Positions 1 to 7,588 of a stretch of DNA of 64,000 nucleotides are shown here, piece by piece. The notes beneath the pieces are model-generated. The model was given only the letters and a program-made list of their open reading frames with translations. It searched no databases and was not told the DNA's origin. Position 1 is the stretch's first letter, and each line of letters begins with the position of its first letter. This stretch comes from Thauera aromatica K172 (GTDB taxonomy: Bacteria > Pseudomonadota > Gammaproteobacteria > Burkholderiales > Rhodocyclaceae): contig NZ_CP028339.1 of NCBI RefSeq assembly GCF_003030465.1, positions 1,364,001 through 1,428,000 of the forward strand, given 5' to 3'. The position numbers were made by a program, and so were the translations under genes.

Positions 1-672
1 TTCGAGCAGCAGGCGCACGCCGGTGTCGGTCTTCTGCACCCCGACCACGCGGCTGTTGGTGCGGATGGTGGCGCCGTTGTCGAGGAAGGCTTCCTCGATC
101 AGGCCGGCGGCGGTGTCGTCGAAGTAGCCCGAGGTCAGCTGCGCGTTCATCTCCACGATGGTGACTTCGGCGCCGGCCTTGACCAGGTTTTCTGCGGCGT
201 GCATGCCGACCAGGCCGGCGCCGAGGACGACCGCGCGGCGCGAACCGGTCATCGCCTGGCGCAGCCGGGTGGCATCGTCGAGGGTGCGCAGGACGTGGTA
301 TTCGACCGTATCGATGCCCGGAATCGGGGGCACGATCGGACTCGCGCCGGTGGCGAGGAGGAGCTTGCGGTAGCCGATTTCGCTGCCGTCGGCGAGGGTG
401 GCGACATGGCGCTCGGCATCGATCGCGGCGAGCGCGCTGGCGGCGCGGTAATCGACCTGGTTGCGGGTGAAGAACCCGGCGTCGCGCAGATAGACGCGCT
501 CCGGTGCGGAGCGCCCGGAAACGACGTAGGGCAGTACGGTCGGGGAGTAGGGCGGGTGGGGATCGCGAGTGATCACCGTGATGCTGCCCGCCGCATCGTG
601 CATGCGGATCGCGTTGATGGCTTCGAGCGCGGCATGGCTGCTGCCGGCGATCAGATAGTCGGTGGTATGCAT
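1..672 (-). CDS. padH: phenylglyoxylate:acceptor oxidoreductase, FAD/NAD(P)H subunit (epsilon), 3' end missing
   Basis: This is the N-terminal 224 residues of a pyridine-nucleotide-disulfide-type flavoprotein; the gene runs off the left edge. An N-terminal dinucleotide fold is followed by LATGASPIVPPIPG (residues 107-120) and a second nucleotide-binding motif, GAGLVG (151-156). In Aromatoleum evansii phenylglyoxylate dehydrogenase, this type of subunit passes electrons from the ferredoxin-like subunit to NAD+. The start at 672 follows GAGGT seven bases upstream, ten bases after the padG stop, so it is the next gene of the pad operon. The beta subunit (padI, TPP-binding) is not in the window and would be expected just beyond the left edge. 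The assignment relies on operon context because this flavoprotein family is broad. Confidence 0.82.
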   Translation of the reverse strand, partial: MHTTDYLIAGSSHAALEAINAIRMHDAAGSITVITRDPHPPYSPTVLPYVVSGRSAPERVYLRDAGFFTRNQVDYRAASALAAIDAERHVATLADGSEIGYRKLLLATGASPIVPPIPGIDTVEYHVLRTLDDATRLRQAMTGSRRAVVLGAGLVGMHAAENLVKAGAEVTIVEMNAQLTSGYFDDTAAGLIEEAFLDNGATIRTNSRVVGVQKTDTGVRLLLE

Positions 673-682
673 CGTGGCTACC

Positions 683-1933
683 TCAGTCCTTGGCGTTGAG
701 CCATACCGGCTCGTCGGAGGCGGGGCGGGTGAGCAGGGCCCGGGTCTCGTCGATGACGCGGTGGAAGATGGCGGTGGTGAGGTCGGCGCCGGCCAGGCCG
801 CCGATGAAGCTCTGCGCCGGGACGTGGCGGCCGAGGCGGTAGAGCACGCCGAGCGTTTCCTGGAACATCGGGCCGCAGTTCCAGCGGAAAGCGACCGAGC
901 GGTCGACCACGCCGAGGGCGCGGACCTTGCGCAGCGCGTGCTTGAGGGCGGCGACCGGGAACGGGCTGAAGGTCTTGATCTTGATCAGACCGACCTTCTC
1001 GCCGGCAGCGCGGGCCTCATCGATGGCATCCTTGGCGGCGCCGGTCATGCTGCCCAGGGTCATGATCGCGTATTCGGCGTCGTCGAGGCGGTACTCCTCG
1101 ACCAGCGGGGCGAAGTGGTGGCCGAAGCGCTCGCCCCACTCCTCGTGGATCTCGGTGATCACGCGCAGCGCGTTCTGCATGCCGCGGCACTGGCCGCGGC
1201 GGTAGCGGGCGAAAGTCTCGGGGCCGTTGCCGCCGGAGCCGCCGGTGAGCGGGTCGACCGCCATCGGACGCTGGGGGTCGAGGGCGACGTGCCAGTTGAC
1301 GTCCTTCGCCCCCATGAAGGCATCGACTTCGGCCTGCTCGGGGAGCTCGATGCGCGACGCGCCGTAGGACAGGTAGTTGCCGTCGAGGCAGACGTTGACC
1401 GGCAGCATGATGTCGTGGTGCTCGGCGAGCTTGAACGCCATCACCGTGGTGTCGAGCACTTCCTGCACCGTCTCGCAGTACATCTGGATCCAGCCGGACT
1501 CGCGCACGGTCATCGCGTCCTGGTGGCCGCCCCACACCGACTGCGGGGTGATGCCGTCGCGGGTGACGATCGTCATCACCAGCGGCAGGCGCATGCCGGA
1601 GGTGCGCAGGTAGGGCTCGAACATGAAGGCGAGGCCGGGGCCGCAGGTGGCGGTGTAGGTGCGGGCGCCGGCGAGCGCGCCGCCCTGCAGCACCGACAGC
1701 ACCGAGTGCTCGCCTTCGGCGTCGACGATGTCGGCGTCCATGCGGCCTTCGGCGATCAGCGAGGCGAGTTTTTCCACCAGCGAGGTCTGCGGCGTGATCG
1801 GGTAGACCGCGACCATGTCCGGGCGCGCGAGGGCGACGCCGAGCGCGGCGGCTTCGTTGCCCTCGCACAGGATCGCCTTGGTCGTGGCGCGTGCGGCATC
1901 GGTGTTTGGCGTGTCGATCGTCGTCGTGCTCAT
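683..1933 (-). CDS. padG: phenylglyoxylate:acceptor oxidoreductase, alpha subunit
   Basis: This 416-residue protein is of the pyruvate/2-oxoacid:ferredoxin oxidoreductase alpha family. It has the conserved YPITPQTS motif at residues 44-51, the pyrimidine-binding region around the TATCGPG stretch and the domain II region toward the C-terminus. With the TPP-binding beta subunit (outside the window), PadE and PadF it would oxidatively decarboxylate phenylglyoxylate to benzoyl-CoA and CO2. It lies directly after padE and padF and before padH, the expected subunit set. Its ATG overlaps the stop of a 25-codon open frame (see 1930-2007) in an ATGA junction, with a GGAGAT sequence nearby. A generic pyruvate:ferredoxin oxidoreductase is the alternative, but the gene order favours the phenylglyoxylate enzyme. 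Confidence 0.88.
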   Translation of the reverse strand: MSTTTIDTPNTDAARATTKAILCEGNEAAALGVALARPDMVAVYPITPQTSLVEKLASLIAEGRMDADIVDAEGEHSVLSVLQGGALAGARTYTATCGPGLAFMFEPYLRTSGMRLPLVMTIVTRDGITPQSVWGGHQDAMTVRESGWIQMYCETVQEVLDTTVMAFKLAEHHDIMLPVNVCLDGNYLSYGASRIELPEQAEVDAFMGAKDVNWHVALDPQRPMAVDPLTGGSGGNGPETFARYRRGQCRGMQNALRVITEIHEEWGERFGHHFAPLVEEYRLDDAEYAIMTLGSMTGAAKDAIDEARAAGEKVGLIKIKTFSPFPVAALKHALRKVRALGVVDRSVAFRWNCGPMFQETLGVLYRLGRHVPAQSFIGGLAGADLTTAIFHRVIDETRALLTRPASDEPVWLNAKD

Positions 1934-2007
1934 TGGCTCATCTCCATGCGGGCGGGTTGCGGGATCGTGCTCGCGTCCCGCGCACAGGCATTCGGGTTCG
2001 GTTTCAT
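1930..2007 (-). CDS. possible 25-residue coupling ORF between padF and padG
   Basis: A 25-codon frame exactly fills the padF-padG gap. It starts in an ATGA overlap with the padF stop and stops in an ATGA overlap with the padG start. A strong GGAGG lies five bases before its ATG, stronger than the signal before padG itself. The peptide begins MKPNPNACARD and ends RMEMSQ, with no recognised domain. It may be a translated spacer that carries ribosomes from padF to padG, a microprotein, or chance. No homology evidence is available here. Confidence 0.35.
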   Translation of the reverse strand: MKPNPNACARDASTIPQPARMEMSQ

Positions 2008-2306
2008 TGCGCCTCCGGGATCATCGTGATCGCGCGCTGGGGGCATTCCTGGGCGCAGATCCCGCAACCCTTGCAGGTCTGCAGGTTGAAGTCGAACCAC
2101 GCGGCGTGCTCTTCCACGCACTGCACCGGGCAGTACAGCCAGCACACCGCGCACTTGACGCATTTGTCGCGATCGACGATCGGGCGGAAGCTGCGCCAGT
2201 CGCCCGGGCGCATCGGGCTGAGTTCGGTGGCGACCGGACAGAGGTCGTCGGGAACGCCGGCCTGCTTCAGGTGGTAGGCCGGATAGGGGTGATGACGGTC
2301 GCTCAT
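2004..2306 (-). CDS. padF: phenylglyoxylate:acceptor oxidoreductase, ferredoxin-like delta subunit
   Basis: This 100-residue protein carries two [4Fe-4S] binding motifs, with cysteines at 49, 52, 55 and 59 and at 78, 81, 84 and 88, in the delta-subunit pattern of 2-oxoacid:ferredoxin oxidoreductases. It would move electrons from the TPP centre to the flavoprotein PadH. A larger frame extends upstream into padE, but the conserved protein begins at the ATG whose first bases overlap the padE stop (ATGA), which indicates translational coupling. The N-terminal 45 residues are a cap found in delta subunits of this family. The Trp at 56 and the tightly packed Cys motifs are intact, so the subunit looks functional. 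Confidence 0.88.
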   Translation of the reverse strand: MSDRHHPYPAYHLKQAGVPDDLCPVATELSPMRPGDWRSFRPIVDRDKCVKCAVCWLYCPVQCVEEHAAWFDFNLQTCKGCGICAQECPQRAITMIPEAQ

Positions 2307-2875
2307 GCAGTGACGCTCCGCTCGATGGTATGGACCACGGTCTCGGTGTAGCCGCGCTCGAGGGCCGTGAGGTTCTGTTTCAAGCCGGCATCGCGGAAAT
2401 CCGACTCCTCGATCACCTGCTTGAGTGCTTCGAGCGAAACCACCCCGGTAGTGCGGGCGAAGGCGCCGAGCATCAGGGTGTTGGTGATCAGGCGGCCGAA
2501 GATCTCGTTGGCGATGCGGACCGCGTCGCACAGGCCGACGGTTCCCACCGTGGCGGGCAGGTGCAGCTCCTCGAGCGGTCTGGAGGTCGCCTGGACGAGG
2601 GCGCCGCCGGGCTTGAGGCCAGCGAAGATGTCGACCGAGTTGGCCACCGTGGGGTCGACGCAGATGATGCAGTCGGGGGTGTAGATGTTGGTCAGCTGGC
2701 GAATCTCGCGATCGCTGCAGCGCATGAAGGATACGACCGGCGCCCCCCGGCGCTCGAAACCGAACGAGGGGATGGATACCGCGTACTTGCCTTCGATAAC
2801 CAGCGCCGTCGCGAGCAGCTCGGCCGCCAGCACGGCGCCTTGGCCGCCGCGGCCGTGAATCCGGACTTCATACAT
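2303..2875 (-). CDS. padE: phenylglyoxylate:acceptor oxidoreductase, gamma subunit
   Basis: This 190-residue 2-oxoacid:ferredoxin oxidoreductase gamma subunit has the glycine-rich GRGGQG motif at residues 8-13 and the family's SFGFERRGAPV stretch. It is a structural and CoA-related part of the heteromeric enzyme that makes benzoyl-CoA from phenylglyoxylate. The start at 2875 is preceded by AAGGAG at good spacing; the longer in-frame extension to 2941 has no such signal and no conserved residues. It overlaps padF by four bases. An 87-base gap separates it from padD, the largest gap in the pad operon, and marks the junction between the phenylacetyl-CoA oxidoreductase genes and the phenylglyoxylate dehydrogenase genes. 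Confidence 0.87.
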   Translation of the reverse strand: MYEVRIHGRGGQGAVLAAELLATALVIEGKYAVSIPSFGFERRGAPVVSFMRCSDREIRQLTNIYTPDCIICVDPTVANSVDIFAGLKPGGALVQATSRPLEELHLPATVGTVGLCDAVRIANEIFGRLITNTLMLGAFARTTGVVSLEALKQVIEESDFRDAGLKQNLTALERGYTETVVHTIERSVTA

Positions 2876-2946
2876 GGGGAAATCTCCTTGGGTGGGCGGC
2901 GAAACGCTCCCGGTCGCCGGACCGGAACCGGCCCGGCGCATGATAT

Positions 2947-2976
2947 TTCAGTTCCAGCCGGTTCAGTTCCAACCGG
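2947..2976. repeat. tandem 15-bp duplication across the padD stop codon
   Basis: Two adjacent 15-base units, TTCAGTTCCAGCCGG and TTCAGTTCCAACCGG, differ at one base. On the minus strand each unit encodes the end of PadD (Gly-Trp-Asn-stop) in the same frame, so the gene has a second in-frame copy of its last codons and stop just downstream. It looks like a recent slippage duplication. Confidence 0.8.
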
Positions 2977-3844
2977 GCTTCACCCCGGGGCGCGCATGTC
3001 CGGGCGTGCGCGCCGGCACATGAGTGAGGGCGAAACCCTGGGTGTAGGCGATGCGGGTGATCAGGGCGAGCTTGAAGTGCCACCCTGCCGCCGCCATCGC
3101 CACTCCGGCCAGCGCCATCAGCGCGGTCGCCGCCCCGCCCTGCAGGACCAGTGCCAGCGCCAGCAGGACGGCGGGCAGGTAGTGGCCGAGCGGGACGAAC
3201 AGCCTGCCTTCGGCGTCGAGCGCGCGCACCGCCTTGAGCGGCGCGGAGTCGGGTGCGGCGAGGCGGGCACGGTAGCGCCGCCACAGCCATCCGCGCAGGA
3301 CGACGAGGATCAGCATCGGCAGGGCGAATGCGGTTCCCGGCCCCTGCGGCAGCAGCGCCGCGACGAGGGCGAAGAGGCCCGCGCCTTCGGCCAGTCCGGT
3401 GGTGATCACCAGCGGCAGCAGGGCCGCCTCGCGCCACGCCGGAATGCCGCGCGCCGCCTGCAGGATGCGCGCCTGGCAATACAGGAAGCCGAGGCCGACG
3501 AGGGCGGCGAGCCAGGCCGCGGCAAGCGCGCCGGTCAGTACGGCGAGCGCGCCGGCGGCGAACAGCGGCATCGCCACGATCGCTTCGCGGGTCATCCAGG
3601 AGGTGCGGGCGTGGAAAAACACGTTCAGTGCCCGCCACGGCTTGCCGATTTCCAGCCATACGCAGAACAGGCCGCCACCGATGCAGGCCAGGGCCAGGAG
3701 CAGGGGAGGAAGCAGCGCGGTGTCGTGGGCCGTGGCCGCGAGCACGGCCCACAGCAGCAGGCCGGTGCCGGTGCCGCCGCCGATGAAGTTGCCGGCAGCG
3801 CGGGCATCCCAGAAGGGTTGCAGTTCGGGTTGGACGCCTCTCAT
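2963..3844 (-). CDS. padD: phenylacetyl-CoA:acceptor oxidoreductase, membrane anchor subunit
   Basis: This 293-residue, strongly hydrophobic protein has about eight membrane segments, separated by short basic loops such as WLWRRYRARL. It is of the DmsC/NrfD-like anchor type and would hold PadB and PadC at the cytoplasmic membrane and pass electrons to the quinone pool. The start codon shares one base with the padC stop (TAATG), so the two are coupled. Membrane attachment agrees with published work on the molybdenum iron-sulfur phenylacetyl-CoA oxidoreductase of Thauera aromatica (Rhee and Fuchs). The function rests on position after padB and padC and on hydrophobicity; the sequence family itself is poorly conserved. 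Confidence 0.82.
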   Translation of the reverse strand: MRGVQPELQPFWDARAAGNFIGGGTGTGLLLWAVLAATAHDTALLPPLLLALACIGGGLFCVWLEIGKPWRALNVFFHARTSWMTREAIVAMPLFAAGALAVLTGALAAAWLAALVGLGFLYCQARILQAARGIPAWREAALLPLVITTGLAEGAGLFALVAALLPQGPGTAFALPMLILVVLRGWLWRRYRARLAAPDSAPLKAVRALDAEGRLFVPLGHYLPAVLLALALVLQGGAATALMALAGVAMAAAGWHFKLALITRIAYTQGFALTHVPARTPGHARPGVKPGWN

Positions 3845-4491
3845 TATTTTTTCTCCCACAGGTAGAAGAATCCGGGACCCGTGCCGAGCTCCTCGTGCAT
3901 GCGGAAATGTTCGTTTTCGCGCAGCAGCCGGGAAGCCTTGCTGTTGGGGTCGTCGATATCGCCGAAGGTCAGCGCGTTGGCGATGCAGGCGTTGGCGCAG
4001 GCGGGGGTGGCGTCGGGGTCGACGCCCGGGGTCAGGCCATGGGCGACGCCGTAATCGATGCGATCGGAGCAGAAGGTGCACTTGGTCGCGACGCCGACGC
4101 GGGCGGGGTCGGCACGCTGCTTCTCGTTCGCCATCAGGCGGTCGCCATACGCCGGTTCGGCAAAGTTCACCTTGTAGCGGGCGTTGTAGGGGCAGGCGAC
4201 CGAACAGTAGGCACAGCCGATGCACAGGTCGTAATCGATCGTGACCAGGCCGTCGGCGCGCTTCTTGGTCGCCGTGGTCGGGCACACCGTCTCGCATGGC
4301 GGTTCATCGCAGTGCTGGCAGCCGACCGGAACGAAGGTGCGCGACACGTCGGGAAACTCGCCGGCTTCGACATCGAGGACCCAGCGCCACTGGACGCCGG
4401 GAGGGGTGGCATTGGTGTGCTTGCAGGCGGCCGTACAGGTCTGGCAGCCGACGCAGCGCCGCAGATCGGCCACCATGGCATAGCGCGTCAT
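3844..4491 (-). CDS. padC: phenylacetyl-CoA:acceptor oxidoreductase, iron-sulfur subunit
   Basis: This 215-residue DmsB/NrfC-like ferredoxin subunit has four cysteine clusters. The first has C13, C16, C19 and C23; the others include CQHCDEPPCETVC, CIGCAYCSVAC and a CTFC...CANAC group, enough for four [4Fe-4S] centres. It would carry electrons from the molybdenum site in PadB to the membrane subunit PadD. Its ATG overlaps the padB stop in an ATGA junction and its stop overlaps the padD start, so padBCD form a tightly coupled set. The length and cluster order match the second subunit of DMSO-reductase-family enzymes. Confidence 0.9.
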   Translation of the reverse strand: MTRYAMVADLRRCVGCQTCTAACKHTNATPPGVQWRWVLDVEAGEFPDVSRTFVPVGCQHCDEPPCETVCPTTATKKRADGLVTIDYDLCIGCAYCSVACPYNARYKVNFAEPAYGDRLMANEKQRADPARVGVATKCTFCSDRIDYGVAHGLTPGVDPDATPACANACIANALTFGDIDDPNSKASRLLRENEHFRMHEELGTGPGFFYLWEKK

Positions 4492-7232
4492 TGTGCACCT
4501 CCGACTCTCTTGATTGATACGGGAACGATATCGGCTGCCGAGCCGGTGGCATCGGTCAGATCCATCAGCATCGGCACCAGGCTGTTCATACTGGGGACGT
4601 CGAAGTCCTTGGCGTAGGGCGTGATCCAGTGGTCGAACTGGCCCACCATCAGCAAGGTGTCGGGACGGATGCCCTGGCGCAGCACCACGCGGCCGCGGGT
4701 TTCGCGCAGCGGCGAGCGCACTTCGACGAGGTCGCCGTCCTCGATGCCGAGCTTCGCCGCGGAGGCGGGGTTCATGATCACGCCGCGGTGGCCGGCGACG
4801 TTGGCGGCGACTTCGCGCACCATCTGCAGGCTGACGTTGCCGCCCCAGGCGTACTGCATGCTGCGCGAAGTCAGCAGCCAGAACGGGAAGTCTTCCTCGC
4901 GCCCGCCCAGATTGGAGATCACCGCACTCTTGATCAGGTGCGAGAAGTCGTGGAAATCGGGCAGCGGCTGGTACTCGGTGAGCTGGCGGTCCCACCAGTC
5001 GATGCCGGATTCGTGCAGGCGGCGGCCGAGCTCGGTGCCGATGCGGAAGATGCGCTCCTGGTAGGGCATCTCGAAGCGCAGGCCGTTGTCCTTCATGTGC
5101 GGGTAGAGATACCACTGCAGGCGCGGGTAATCGATGGTGCGGAAGCCGTGTTCGCGCCACCAGTCGAGGCCGTGGTCCTCGGCGCCGCCGGTAAGCTCGG
5201 CGCTGGCGGCGCGGCAGCTGGCGTTCCAGATTTCCTCGACGCCGTGGGTCTGCTCGAGGTCGAGGGAGAAGTCGTAGCTCGCCCCTTTCAGCGGCACCCC
5301 GGCAGCGCCGCGGTTGATCGCCTTGTTGTAGGGCTCCTGTATGCCGGCACGGCGGGCGAGCTCGGACGCGATCCAGGTGAAGTCGCGCGTCTCGCCCTGC
5401 GGCACGACCGCCGGCTGGCGCAGGGCGAAGCCCTGTTTGTCCCAGAACTGCTCGACGTACTTGGTGCCGCCGATGCGGATCAGCTGTAGACCTTCGAGGT
5501 CGGTGCAGTCGGGCAGCAGGACGTCGGCGAAGTGGTTGGTCTCGTCGCGGGTGTAGGTGAAGGCGACGACGAAGGGGAACTTCGAAACCGCTTCGGCGAC
5601 CTGCGGCGTATCCCAGAACGAGATCACCGGGTTGGTGCGGTAGAAGAACCAGACGTCGGGTTGGGTCGGCTCGGGGAAATTCTCGAAACCGTGACGCTGC
5701 TGCATCCAGGCGAGGTGGGTGGGGCCGAGCGCTGCGCTCCAGGCCGAGTTCGCCACCAGCGGCACGAGGGTGCGGTTGGCGTTGCGGATCTGCGGGCGGG
5801 AGACCCAGTTTTCCTTGTCGGTGGGGTTGAACGGGTAGTCCATGAAGCCGTCGGGGCCGGGCTTGGCGCTGCTTTGGCGGTCGCTCGCCGGGCGGTTCAG
5901 GCGCACCGTGGTGCCGATCGTGCCGCCGGGGACGTCGAGGGCGCCGACCAGGCAGGCCATCAGGGTGCGGGCCCAGCAGCAGTCGTAGCCGCCCCAGCCG
6001 TTGTTGACGGTCTTGCCCAGGGTGATCGCCACCGGGCGGAAGGGCAGGGTGCGGCCTTCGATCTCGATGGTAGCGCCGATCTGGGCGTGGTCGAGATACT
6101 CGTTGGCGACGCGGCGGATGGTGTCGGCGGGGACGTCGCAGACCTTCGCTGCCCACTCCGGGGTGAAGGTGCGCTCGTGCTCGGCGAGCTTGCCGAAGGC
6201 AGTGAGGACGCGCACCTGGACATGGTCGACGGTTTCATTGTCGGGCAGGACTTCGAGGCCGGATGCGGTGAACTCGCCGTCCAGCGCGGGATCGATGTCC
6301 GCTGTGTCGAAGGGGACCGCGGCGGCGCGCTTCAGATCCCACACCAGCGGCTTGCGCGTGTCCGGGTCGCGCAGGTACAGCCCGTTGGGCGCGACCAGGT
6401 AGGGCGAAGCGGTCATGTGCTTGAGGAAGTCGATGTCCAGGCGTGTGCGCGCGTTCTCGAACAGCATCACGTGGATCATCGCGTGCATGAACGCGGGGTC
6501 TGTCTTGGGCTTGATCGGCACCCACTCGGCCGAGCAGCCGCCGGTAACCGACAGGTGGGGCTCGACCTGGACGCGCTTGACGCCCTGTTCGACGCGCGCT
6601 TCGGCATGGCGCCAGACCCCACACACGCCGCCGGAAGCTTCGATGTTGCTGCCGAAGGAGACGATGTACTTGGTCCGCGGCGTGTCCGGGCAGACGGTGA
6701 AGGCGCGGTGCCAGAGCTCGCCGTAGAGGTGCTCGGAGTGGGTGCACTTGACTCCCTGGCCGCTGCCGAAGCTCAGGTCGACCGGCCCCCAGGCGGAAAG
6801 AAAGGCGGGGAAGGTGCCCATGTAGGCGGTGGGGGTGCCGCCGCCGCCGAAGCTCGCCGCCACGCGCGGATAGCCGGAAGCGTCGAGCAGCCCGTTCGCA
6901 CGCACGGTGTTGAGCTTGTCGGCGATCAGGTCGAGCGCCTCGTCCCACGAGATCGGCACGAAGCCGGGGTCCTCGTCGCGCCCCTTCTTCGGGTTGGTGC
7001 GCTTCATCGGCGTGAGCACGCGGTTCGGGTTGTAGGTCTTCTGCACCAGGCCGAAGGCCTTCACGCAGACCCGGCCCGCCGCGGGGTGTACGCCTTCGGC
7101 GTCGAAGTTCGGCTCGATCGCGGTCGCGACTCCGTCCTCGACCTTGACCTTGAGCAGATCCGGGCCGGCCACGCACTGATAACAGTAGGTTGCGACCTTG
7201 GTAACGCCTGTCGGGCAATTGGGGGTCGTCAT
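4488..7232 (-). CDS. padB: phenylacetyl-CoA:acceptor oxidoreductase, molybdopterin catalytic subunit
   Basis: This 914-residue DMSO-reductase-family molybdopterin enzyme (about 100 kDa) would oxidise the alpha-carbon of phenylacetyl-CoA to phenylglyoxylate. It shows an N-terminal iron-sulfur region (C17, C20 and C56), repeated molybdopterin-guanine-dinucleotide-binding segments and the C-terminal domain containing WGGNVSLQM. No twin-arginine signal is present, so it is cytoplasmic although membrane-attached through PadD. The third cysteine usually spaced four residues after C20 is absent; Pro24 and Asp25 occupy that place. The start is supported by AAGGAG. It is the first gene of the pad operon and faces a CBS-domain gene across 356 bases that hold several palindromes. 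Confidence 0.9.
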   Translation of the reverse strand: MTTPNCPTGVTKVATYCYQCVAGPDLLKVKVEDGVATAIEPNFDAEGVHPAAGRVCVKAFGLVQKTYNPNRVLTPMKRTNPKKGRDEDPGFVPISWDEALDLIADKLNTVRANGLLDASGYPRVAASFGGGGTPTAYMGTFPAFLSAWGPVDLSFGSGQGVKCTHSEHLYGELWHRAFTVCPDTPRTKYIVSFGSNIEASGGVCGVWRHAEARVEQGVKRVQVEPHLSVTGGCSAEWVPIKPKTDPAFMHAMIHVMLFENARTRLDIDFLKHMTASPYLVAPNGLYLRDPDTRKPLVWDLKRAAAVPFDTADIDPALDGEFTASGLEVLPDNETVDHVQVRVLTAFGKLAEHERTFTPEWAAKVCDVPADTIRRVANEYLDHAQIGATIEIEGRTLPFRPVAITLGKTVNNGWGGYDCCWARTLMACLVGALDVPGGTIGTTVRLNRPASDRQSSAKPGPDGFMDYPFNPTDKENWVSRPQIRNANRTLVPLVANSAWSAALGPTHLAWMQQRHGFENFPEPTQPDVWFFYRTNPVISFWDTPQVAEAVSKFPFVVAFTYTRDETNHFADVLLPDCTDLEGLQLIRIGGTKYVEQFWDKQGFALRQPAVVPQGETRDFTWIASELARRAGIQEPYNKAINRGAAGVPLKGASYDFSLDLEQTHGVEEIWNASCRAASAELTGGAEDHGLDWWREHGFRTIDYPRLQWYLYPHMKDNGLRFEMPYQERIFRIGTELGRRLHESGIDWWDRQLTEYQPLPDFHDFSHLIKSAVISNLGGREEDFPFWLLTSRSMQYAWGGNVSLQMVREVAANVAGHRGVIMNPASAAKLGIEDGDLVEVRSPLRETRGRVVLRQGIRPDTLLMVGQFDHWITPYAKDFDVPSMNSLVPMLMDLTDATGSAADIVPVSIKRVGGAQ

Positions 7233-7326
7233 GGTGAGTCTCCTTCGGATGCGGGGGTGGCGACAGCGCGGCTGGAGTCGGTGAGCGGCGGATGAGAGTG
7301 GCCGGCAAGCGGTCCGCGCTGTTCGC

Positions 7327-7340
7327 TTATGGGCCCATAA
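7327..7340. promoter_or_regulatory. perfect 14-bp palindrome upstream of padB
   Basis: TTATGGGCCCATAA lies 95-108 bases upstream of the padB start. A TATTAT sequence on the minus strand (7342-7337) overlaps its edge and would suit a -10 element for padB, but no convincing -35 accompanies it. It is a candidate operator; the binding protein is unknown. Confidence 0.5.
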
Positions 7341-7364
7341 TAGGAGCTATGACTGACCGGTCGG

Positions 7365-7403
7365 TTGACGAATGTCAAAGGATCGATGTGACGTTCACGT
7401 CAA
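7365..7403. promoter_or_regulatory. two TTGAC-type inverted repeats between padB and the CBS gene
   Basis: TTGACGAATGTCAA (7365-7378) and GTGACGTTCACGTCAA (7388-7403) are adjacent inverted repeats with four-base spacers inside the half-sites TTGAC/GTCAA and TGACG/CGTCA. The same two architectures recur between korA and had (11764-11797 and 11880-11895). The match across two separate catabolic promoters argues for a real operator. The cognate regulator is not encoded nearby. Confidence 0.65.
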
Positions 7404-7588
7404 CTCCAGACTTCCCTCCCACGAGAACCGCCGATGCCGCCAGATACCGCGTTCTGACGGGGGTTTTCCGATACACTCGCCGATGCGGGCCCGGTCGGCG
7501 TCCAGGCGGGCCATTGCCACGGATTCCGCGCATGGAGGATCATGACGTGCGCGGATTTGCTGCTGTCCATTCTGTCAGGAGTGTTTTC

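Noticed and set aside
5532-7295. A 587-codon open frame antisense to padB
   Set aside because: It is a shadow of the padB reading frame with no recognisable motif. The opposite strand has clear molybdopterin-enzyme features.
7292-7588. A 99-residue N-terminal extension of the CBS-ACT protein
   Set aside because: The extension runs through the palindromes and promoter region, has no ribosome site, and the conserved CBS fold begins at the ATG at 7589 with AGGAG in front.
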